Source of the DNA: Clostridiaceae bacterium
Lineage (GTDB): Bacteria; Bacillota; Clostridia; Oscillospirales; Acutalibacteraceae
Assembly: GCA_016295895.1 (NCBI GenBank)
Contig: JAEDKI010000132.1
Coordinates: 1 to 5,558, forward strand
DNA: 5,558 bases
Direction of reading: 5' to 3'
Shown here piece after piece: positions 1 to 5,096 of the stretch. The notes beneath the pieces were generated by a model. It did not search any database, was not told where the DNA came from, and saw only the letters and a list, made by a program, of their open reading frames with translations. A program made the translations under genes and the position numbers. The first letter of the stretch is position 1, and each line of letters starts with the position of its first letter.

Positions 1-1900
1 TTCCCGCATATTCATAGCTGCTGTCATAGGCGTGCATGGATTTTTTAACGGTGAACTTATAATATTTTGCGTAAGTATAAATCGCAACTATCTGAGCCTT
101 CAACGCCTCGGTGGGTGAGCTTGCGCCGATTTCCCTCTTTGCCGTGCGGCAGAGATATTCAACAATCGGAATATCGGCATCGCCGTATTTGATCGTTGCA
201 GGTGTATCGGGATCGGTTTTGACCGTTGTGCCCGTGAAATAATGGGTCAGAATCTTATCGTAGCTGCTGCCGTCCTTAGCCATTTTGATTGCGCCGTCCT
301 GGCTCATTCCGACTCCGTGACCCCAGCCGTAAACATGGAAAATGAATTTTCCCTCAGCGGCGGTTTTGGTGGTCGATTCTGCCTTGGAGGTTGCCGTTGT
401 TGAGGGGGCGGCGGTGGTTTTTTCGGTGGTGGTCGGTGCGGCGGTAGTTGTGGGTTTGGCGGTTGTCGGCTTGGTTGTCAAGACCTGAGTTGTGGTTGTA
501 ATAATATTCTTAACGGTGGTTAAAACCGTTGTTGCAGTTGTTGCCGCCTTTGTTGTCGGGGCGGTGGTTGTAGGTTTGACTAATTGGAACAGGGTTGTCA
601 GGGCGGTCGGAGCGGCGGTTGTTTCCGTCACGGGAGTAACGGCAAAGGCATCAATATCCAATTCATCGATTGATGCGCCGCCTTTATAAAGTCCGTCATC
701 ATTGTAATCATAAACGCCCGTCTCCATCTGCACGGCTTCGTTGCCGACGGCATAGGTCGTGTCCGCTTTGTTTGTTCCACGCCCGAAAATAACGGCAAGA
801 ACAATGCAGACGATTATTGCGGCGGCAACGCACACGCCCGCAATAATCAGGGGAATTTTTGAATTTTTAGCGGATTTCTCAGCCTTATTTGCAGGAACGG
901 GAGAGTCAAACGGATTGCCCTCTGCGGTCAGCTCGTCAATCATTTTGCAAAGCTGCATGACTGCCGCCGCAACAAGATGACGCTTATCCTCGCCGGGTTC
1001 GGAGAAAACTCTTGCCGCCTTTGCACGCTCCGAGTCGGCAACGCTGACAATGACGAATTCTCCTTCATCTCCTGCGTTGCAGATGCCTGAAATTCCGATT
1101 CCGAGGTCGGCATCGGAATTTTCCTTTGAAAGCTTTGCGCATTGAGCCGTATAATCTTCGATGCTCTCGTCTTCAAGGCGGTCACGCATTGCGGAGTCGG
1201 GGATAAAGGTGTTTTCGGCGTCGGGCACGGTTGAAAGGGCTGAAAGCAGGGCTTTCGAGAAGCCGCAGGGCGAAACTGCGATTGTTTTGCCGCTTGCCAT
1301 TGCGCTCTCAATGTGTGACTTCAGAGCGGAACGCTTCGGAGCCTTCGGAGCGGCGGGAATCGGAGCCTTATCAGACTCGGAAACGGGTTCGGGAGCGGGA
1401 GAATCATTCTTTTTAGGAACAAACCGTTCAAAAAATGCTCCGAAGCTTCCCGCAAAAGCGGAATTAAGCCTGTCCTCATCAAGAGGAAGGAAAATAATCA
1501 GACCTTTGCCGTATTCCTTTGCAAATCCCGAATACAAGCCGTCGTGAGAAGCGAAAGCCTTTGATTTTTCGGGAACGGCGGACTGCAAATCGAGCTCTTT
1601 GGGATTTTCGGGAGCATTTTCTCCCATTGCGGCAACAATTGAACTGCTTCTGACGATTTTTTCGGAAACTAATTTAAGTAAACGGAGCTTGGCATTAAGG
1701 AACATTGAAACGGGAGCGGCGGCAAGGATAATATCAGCCTGAACGGAAAGCTCTGCGATGCCCTGAACAAAGGATGCAGGGTCGCTGAAATCGGCGGAAA
1801 TAACCTCCGCATTATAGCCGTTCAGCCGTTTTTCGAGACAGCTTGCCGCACCCTGCGCTTTTTCTGCGCAGAGAGTGCAGATTCTCACCTTTCGATTCAT
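1..1900 (-). CDS. Pseudo-CinA / membrane span / SpoIID-like wall domain fusion protein, 3' end outside the window
   Basis: An open frame of 633 codons running off the left edge. Residues 1-160 resemble the CinA MoCF domain (VQADIILAAAP where CinA has rsDivi-GGLGP; SGFAKEYGKGLIIFLP where CinA has APGf-GK-iilLPG). Residues 194-331 resemble the CinA C-terminal domain (ADLGIGISGI matches CinA ADIGISVTGI), but AESCTGG, YSNE, GPGG and KPVG are all replaced, so CinA catalysis is unlikely. A Lys-rich stretch and a membrane span (349-372) follow, then a Thr-rich linker (421-513). Outside the cell lies a SpoIID/LytB-like domain with GWGHGVGMSQDGA (525-537), then IVEYL and EALKAQ (598-603). SpoIID enzymes are lytic transglycosylases acting on denuded glycan strands; Glu590 aligns with their catalytic Glu. 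The block order is reversed from normal SpoIID. The start at 1900 has AAGGAA upstream at a long spacing of about 11 nt. SpoIID and membrane calls are firm, CinA_C good, MoCF moderate. Confidence 0.88.
   Translation of the reverse strand, partial: MNRKVRICTLCAEKAQGAASCLEKRLNGYNAEVISADFSDPASFVQGIAELSVQADIILAAAPVSMFLNAKLRLLKLVSEKIVRSSSIVAAMGENAPENPKELDLQSAVPEKSKAFASHDGLYSGFAKEYGKGLIIFLPLDEDRLNSAFAGSFGAFFERFVPKKNDSPAPEPVSESDKAPIPAAPKAPKRSALKSHIESAMASGKTIAVSPCGFSKALLSALSTVPDAENTFIPDSAMRDRLEDESIEDYTAQCAKLSKENSDADLGIGISGICNAGDEGEFVIVSVADSERAKAARVFSEPGEDKRHLVAAAVMQLCKMIDELTAEGNPFDSPVPANKAEKSAKNSKIPLIIAGVCVAAAIIVCIVLAVIFGRGTNKADTTYAVGNEAVQMETGVYDYNDDGLYKGGASIDELDIDAFAVTPVTETTAAPTALTTLFQLVKPTTTAPTTKAATTATTVLTTVKNIITTTTQVLTTKPTTAKPTTTAAPTTTEKTTAAPSTTATSKAESTTKTAAEGKFIFHVYGWGHGVGMSQDGAIKMAKDGSSYDKILTHYFTGTTVKTDPDTPATIKYGDADIPIVEYLCRTAKREIGASSPTEALKAQIVAIYTYAKYYKFTVKKSMHAYDSSYEYAG
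2..349 (-). other. SpoIID/LytB-like domain with reversed motif order, partial
   Basis: Residues 518-633. First comes the block that normally closes a SpoIID domain: YGWGHGVGMSQDGA, then MAKDGSSYDKILTHYFTGT. About 27 residues later comes the block that normally opens it: PIVEYLCRTAKREIG, then EALKAQIVAIYTYA. Both are close matches to family signatures. Either the domain is circularly permuted or a second C-terminal block lies beyond the window edge. Confidence 0.85.
362..640 (-). repeat. Thr/Ala/Pro-rich linker repeat in coding sequence
   Basis: About 93 codons (residues 421-513) made largely of Thr, with Ala, Pro and Lys in irregular units such as PTTTAPTTK and KPTTTAAPTTTEKTT. At DNA level this gives degenerate ACAACC/ACCGCC repeats. 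It is a typical extended surface linker, possibly glycosylated, spanning from membrane to wall. The middle is less typical, with hydrophobic residues interspersed (VLTTVKNIITTTT). The register is irregular and no fixed period was found. Confidence 0.8.
785..856 (-). other. Single transmembrane segment of the fusion protein
   Basis: Residues 349-372 form one long hydrophobic run (from IPLIIAG to VLAVIF) flanked on the N-terminal side by several lysines (KAEKSAKNSK). The positive-inside rule puts the CinA-like part in the cytoplasm and the SpoIID-like part outside. It lies too deep in the protein to be a cleaved signal peptide. Confidence 0.9.
908..1321 (-). other. Degenerate CinA C-terminal (PncC-like) domain within the fusion protein
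   Basis: Residues 194-331 align along their length with the domain encoded by cinA at the right edge. KTIAVSPCGFSK takes the place of MTIATAESSTAG, TVPDAENTF that of DIPGASEVF, and SDADLGIGISGICNAG that of SGADIGISVTGIAGPG; a closing helix ends KMIDE. The core strands are kept while the active-site motifs are lost. I infer a duplicated, non-catalytic copy that may keep a binding or interaction role. Confidence 0.78.
1421..1900 (-). other. Degenerate MoCF-like (CinA N-terminal-like) domain within the fusion protein
   Basis: Residues 1-160. The pattern of a beta strand, a helix, QADIILAAAP, and finally AVPEKSKAFAS followed by SGFAKEYGKGLIIFLP matches the order of elements in CinA N-terminal domains. 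The GTELL-type and GGLGPT signatures are gone. Cys8 and Cys11 form a CxxC at the start, which is not a CinA feature. The similarity is weaker than for the following domain, and a generic Rossmann-like fold is the alternative. Confidence 0.55.
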
Positions 1901-1910
1901 AATATCACCG

Positions 1911-1916
1911 TTCCTT
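1911..1916 (-). promoter_or_regulatory. Weak or distant ribosome binding site of the fusion gene
   Basis: AAGGAA on the minus strand, with about 11 nt between its GGA and the ATG at 1900, which is longer than the usual 6-9. A closer GGTGA lies only about 4 nt from the start. Translation may be weaker than for the long sortase. No better start with a stronger site was found downstream. Confidence 0.5.
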
Positions 1917-1939
1917 AAAAATTTTCAGCTTCGTAATTT

Positions 1940-4090
1940 TTACCAGCGTGCGCTTTCGGCATAGGGATTGCTCTTTTTGTTTGCATCGTACCATGCCTGG
2001 GGATATCTGGGGTTCTGATTGTAATAAGCCTTTGAGGGGTCAACGCTGACGCTTTCGCCTTCTCTTTTTTCTCTTGCAACAACAACAAGTCTTGCGTCGT
2101 CAAAGTCGTAGCAGCAGGTTGAGAGGGTCAGAATCTTATCCTTTTCGTTGATGTCAACGCCTGTTGTGTAGAGCTTTCTGCTGTCAATTTCCTTGATATA
2201 TTCGGCAAATTTTGCGTCGCTCGTATCAATGAAATTATAGGGGAACAGATAGCCGTTGTCGTCTGCAGGGTCGGAGTTGGTTATGAAAACGGCATAAACA
2301 AACCAGGTGTGGTCGCCGTAGATTGTGTTGCATTCGATAACGGGAGCCTGAGCAAAGCCATCAATCTCACGGTAGTTTTCAAGCATACCGAAGATGTAGT
2401 CGTCATGGCGCATGTTGTGGCCGTAAACAACGGTGTTGCGGTGAAGGTTGCGAAGATCCGTTATTCTGTAATCGAAGAAAGGCACACCGTAGCTTGTATA
2501 TTTCTTGTATATATCCTTTTTAAGATAATAGGAATTGTCTTTGCCCTGAGCAATGGGCAGATTGATGTCAAGCCCGGGAATCGAAATCCAGCCCGCAAGG
2601 TCGCTGTTTGCCGCATAGAGCTGAGCATATTTGGCAAGCATTCCTTCGGGGAAGTCAACATCGGGATTCTCGTTTTGAATTGAATTGTCAACAACGGCAG
2701 CATTATCATGCTCGCTGATGTTGGCGTTCATCTGGCTGACAATGTTTTCGGAGCTTGATTTGAACCTGTAAGGCTCAATGAAATAGGTGTTGATAAGTAT
2801 TCCGCAGCTTGCAATTATGGTAATAATGGAAAGGCTGAGAACGATTCTTCTGACAATCTCGCCTGCTCCGACAGGCTTCTTTTCGCCCGAATCATCGCCG
2901 CCCTTTTCAGACTTTTTGCCTTTTTTGGATTTTTTGCGGCTTCCTTTATCATCTTCGTCAAGCTCAATGCTGTCCTCATCAATCACGCCCGAGCTCATCG
3001 GCTCGGATTCATAAAGTCTCTCGGGCATCGGGGCAGGTGCAGCTTCCTGCTCATTCTGAGCGGCGGCAGCGGCTTCATAGTCGTTATCGTCGCCCGAAAT
3101 GTTGATAAAGAATCCGCCCGGCTTTTGTTCCGTCATTGGTTCAGGCTCGGGAGCGGAAACGGGAGGCTCGTCGCCGAGCAGGGCGGCAAGCTCCCTTTCA
3201 AATTCCTCGTCGGTCTGAGGAACAAAGGCGTTTTCTTCGGGCTGAGGTTCGGCAACTTCAGCCGCTTCGGGAGCCTCGGTTACTTCTGAAACTTCGGGAA
3301 TTTCGGGTGCTTCGGGTTCGGGAACCTCATTCTCAAGCTCAAAATCATCCCAGTTGAAATCGTCGCCGAAGCTGATTTCATCGTCATCGTTTTCGGCATC
3401 TGCCAAAGCGTCTGCGGCGCCCCTTGAGCTTTCAACAAGCTCTGCGGCAGAGGAAAGTTCATCGGCAACGGGGGCGATTCCTTTGTTAGATTCTATCTCG
3501 GAAAGAATATCGCTGAAGCCCGTTTCGCTGTTGCTCTCCTCTTTGAGGGAATTTATCATGCTGAAAATGCTGTCTTTTTCGGCGTCTGTCTCCTCAACCG
3601 GCTTTGTTGCCGACTCCGGCGCAAAAAACGCTTCATCGGGGATTTCTCCGCTGTTTTCGTTTAATGCGGGTTCGGATTCTCCGTCATCGTCAAGAGAAAC
3701 AACGGGAATATCATCATCAAAATAGTCTTCGGGATTCATCCAAAGGTCATCGAGAGAGCCGTTTTCGCTGTTTTCGGGAACCTGCGGGTCTGAGAGAGCA
3801 ACCTTTTTCGGCTCTGCTTCATCTGCCGAGAGAACGGAAATCGGCTTGGGAACAATGGTTTTCGGGCCGCTCTCCATGATATCGTCATAGAGGCTCTGAA
3901 GCTCATCGGCAAGATTTTTTTCGGTTTTCTCAATATCATCGTGAAAGCCCTTGAAAAGCTCGGGAGTTTTTGAGTTTTCCTCAAGAAAATCTCCGAAATC
4001 TATTTCTTTCAATGCTTCGTCGTCTGCAATTGATTGAAGCTTTTCGGGTATTGACGACGGCTTTTTGCTGTTGTTTTGATTATCAGGCAT
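1940..4090 (-). CDS. srtB: Class B sortase with long acidic cytoplasmic region, 716 aa
   Basis: A paralog of the preceding sortase with about 410 extra residues at the N-terminus. Residues 1-380 are acidic, with roughly a quarter to a third Asp/Glu by eye, low in complexity and probably disordered, with a Pro/Glu-rich stretch at 255-285. A Lys-rich patch (about 384-397) precedes a single membrane span (about 415-437), which by the positive-inside rule puts the acidic region in the cytoplasm and the enzyme outside. The sortase domain has SDLAGWISIPG (496-505 region), VPFFDYR, VVYGHNM with predicted catalytic His558, LTLSTCC with Cys659 (a second Cys follows) and DARLVVVAR with Arg667. The C-terminal tail carries NPRYPQAWY and SNPY, as in its neighbour. 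The start is supported by GGAGGA 7 nt upstream. Family sortase Bs are usually about 230-330 residues, so this length is unusual. What the cytoplasmic part does cannot be told from the sequence. Confidence 0.92.
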   Translation of the reverse strand: MPDNQNNSKKPSSIPEKLQSIADDEALKEIDFGDFLEENSKTPELFKGFHDDIEKTEKNLADELQSLYDDIMESGPKTIVPKPISVLSADEAEPKKVALSDPQVPENSENGSLDDLWMNPEDYFDDDIPVVSLDDDGESEPALNENSGEIPDEAFFAPESATKPVEETDAEKDSIFSMINSLKEESNSETGFSDILSEIESNKGIAPVADELSSAAELVESSRGAADALADAENDDDEISFGDDFNWDDFELENEVPEPEAPEIPEVSEVTEAPEAAEVAEPQPEENAFVPQTDEEFERELAALLGDEPPVSAPEPEPMTEQKPGGFFINISGDDNDYEAAAAAQNEQEAAPAPMPERLYESEPMSSGVIDEDSIELDEDDKGSRKKSKKGKKSEKGGDDSGEKKPVGAGEIVRRIVLSLSIITIIASCGILINTYFIEPYRFKSSSENIVSQMNANISEHDNAAVVDNSIQNENPDVDFPEGMLAKYAQLYAANSDLAGWISIPGLDINLPIAQGKDNSYYLKKDIYKKYTSYGVPFFDYRITDLRNLHRNTVVYGHNMRHDDYIFGMLENYREIDGFAQAPVIECNTIYGDHTWFVYAVFITNSDPADDNGYLFPYNFIDTSDAKFAEYIKEIDSRKLYTTGVDINEKDKILTLSTCCYDFDDARLVVVAREKREGESVSVDPSKAYYNQNPRYPQAWYDANKKSNPYAESARW
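3236..3328 (-). repeat. Pro/Glu-rich low-complexity coding repeat
   Basis: Residues 255-285 of the long sortase repeat short P-E-(A/V/I) units (EVPEPEAPEIPEV and similar), giving a degenerate repeat of TTCGGG-type units on the plus strand. It probably forms a stiff, extended, acidic spacer between two motif-bearing stretches of the cytoplasmic region. Confidence 0.75.
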
Positions 4091-4097
4091 TTTTCTG

Positions 4098-4103
4098 TCC
4101 TCC
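4098..4103 (-). promoter_or_regulatory. Strong ribosome binding site of the long sortase
   Basis: GGAGGA on the minus strand, 7 nt before the ATG at 4090. It is the strongest Shine-Dalgarno match in the window and fixes the start of the 716-residue protein, so the long acidic region is genuinely translated from this site. Confidence 0.88.
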
Positions 4104-4107
4104 GCTT

Positions 4108-4138
4108 AAAAATCAGTTGGCAGCGGGCTGCCATTTTT
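4108..4138 (-). terminator. Possible hairpin or partial terminator between the two sortases
   Basis: On the minus strand TGGCAG, loop CCCG and CTGCCA form a perfect 6-bp stem over the last codons of the first sortase. An upstream A5 and a downstream T5 could extend it through a short bulge (ACTGA). The U-run starts about 5 nt after the GC stem, so it is a poor intrinsic terminator. It ends just before the strong ribosome binding site of the next gene. It could attenuate readthrough, mark a processing site, or be chance. Confidence 0.35.
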
Positions 4139-5096
4139 CGGCGTTAATGTATGGATTTGTTTTGCCGTGGCTGTTATACCAGACCTGCGGTCTGCGGTAA
4201 TCGGGATTATCCTTTACAAGAGAAGCGTCGATGCTTTCACTCTCGCCCTCGTGCAAGAGTCTGCCGACTATGACAAGTCTGGTGTCAACGCTCTTGCCGT
4301 AATCGTAAATGCAGGTGGAAAGGGTGATTATCTTATCGGTCGGCTCAAGCGAAACGCCCGTTTCATAAAGCATTCTCTGCTTGACCTGGTCGATATAGCC
4401 CACCATGTTGTTTTCGCTCATGTCGGGATAAATATAATTGAAGAAATATCCGTTATCATCGGATTTCTGAGTTGTTGAGAGAAAAACGGCGCATATTTTA
4501 AATGTATATTCTTTATAAAGAGTGCTGTATTTTATAATCGGGCTGTCAATGAAGGTCTGCTTGTCCCTGAAATCATAGAGAGAGCGGAATGACTGCTTGG
4601 GGATTCCCGAAGCTCTGCCCGTTGTGTGACCGTGAATAACCATATTCTTTGAAAGCTCGTCGGTCTGACAGCGGTAATCGAGGAAAATGTTGCCGTAATT
4701 CGTTGAGCTTGTTTCAACCGTTGTCCGCCCGTAGAAATCCTTGACAAGATAATGGAAATTGTCGTCGCTCTGCAAAACGGCGGTGTCCATCTCCGTGCCG
4801 GGGATTGAAAGCCAGCCGACAAGGTCGTTGTTGATTGAATAGGGCTGTTTAAGCTCTTCGAGGATTCCTTCGGGATAGCTCTCCTGAGCCTTCATGTTGT
4901 TTGAAATCACTTTTTCAAGAGCCGCCGCAGGAGCGTCCGTCTGAGCCTCGTCACTCAGCAGATATTCAGCCGCTTTGGCTTTCAGGGGATTTTCGGGGCT
5001 TTCTTTTGTGAAGTTCATAACCGATAAAACAATGAACAGCACGGAAAGCGCCGCAAAAATCGGACAAAGTATCATTGATATTTTATTTGATTTCAT
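4113..5096 (-). CDS. srtB: Class B sortase, 327 aa
   Basis: Membrane-anchored cysteine transpeptidase of the sortase B family. Such enzymes cut a C-terminal sorting motif on exported proteins and attach them to peptidoglycan or join pilin subunits. Layout: short basic N-terminus (MKSNK), one membrane span at about residues 7-28, a linker to about 88, then the sortase domain. Seen: NNDLVGWLSIPG (89-100), NIFLDYR (136-142), VIHGHTT with predicted catalytic His157, ITLSTC with predicted catalytic Cys262, and DTRLVIVGR with Arg273. The usual YGH is HGH here, and an insertion follows His157 relative to the neighbouring sortase. A tail of about 43 residues (285-327) continues beyond the last catalytic strand, with NPDYRRPQVWY and TNPY; its role is unknown. 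The start is fixed by the ATGA overlap with cinA and by AAAGGA 8 nt upstream. Substrate is unknown and none is encoded nearby. Confidence 0.92.
   Translation of the reverse strand: MKSNKISMILCPIFAALSVLFIVLSVMNFTKESPENPLKAKAAEYLLSDEAQTDAPAAALEKVISNNMKAQESYPEGILEELKQPYSINNDLVGWLSIPGTEMDTAVLQSDDNFHYLVKDFYGRTTVETSSTNYGNIFLDYRCQTDELSKNMVIHGHTTGRASGIPKQSFRSLYDFRDKQTFIDSPIIKYSTLYKEYTFKICAVFLSTTQKSDDNGYFFNYIYPDMSENNMVGYIDQVKQRMLYETGVSLEPTDKIITLSTCIYDYGKSVDTRLVIVGRLLHEGESESIDASLVKDNPDYRRPQVWYNSHGKTNPYINAEKWQPAAN

Noticed and set aside
362..640. CRISPR or tandem DNA repeat array
   Set aside because: The repetition is short, irregular and codon-phased, explained by the Thr-rich linker; there is no constant repeat with spacers.
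492..689. Plus-strand small protein rich in Val and Ala that looks like a membrane peptide
   Set aside because: It is the antisense of the Thr-rich linker: ACC/ACA codons read backwards give GGT/TGT/GTT-type codons. The minus-strand frame is clearly the coding one.
940..1311. Minus-strand open frame of 123 codons
   Set aside because: It is an out-of-frame shadow of the fusion gene, which has recognisable CinA-like patterns in its own frame through the same bases.
1161..1547. Plus-strand open frame of 128 codons
   Set aside because: It is antisense to the CinA-like region of the fusion gene, has a Ser/Arg/Ala-rich sequence with no family pattern, and lacks a ribosome binding site.
1901..1939. 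Separate promoter or terminator before the fusion gene
   Set aside because: Only 39 nt, AT-rich, with no convincing -35/-10 pair or GC stem; it is better read as an ordinary operon gap.
2020..2024. NPxx motifs in the sortase tails as true sorting signals
   Set aside because: They lack the following hydrophobic stretch and basic tail needed for a cell-wall sorting signal, and the proteins already have an N-terminal-side membrane anchor.
2309..3725. Several plus-strand open frames of 73-124 codons
   Set aside because: All are antisense to the long sortase and read as Ser- or Arg-rich low complexity or antisense of the catalytic domain, with no motifs.
4118..4138. Intrinsic terminator for the plus strand (stem TGGCAG/CTGCCA followed by T5)
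   Set aside because: It looks good in that orientation, but no plus-strand gene leads into it. It was kept only as a possible minus-strand hairpin.
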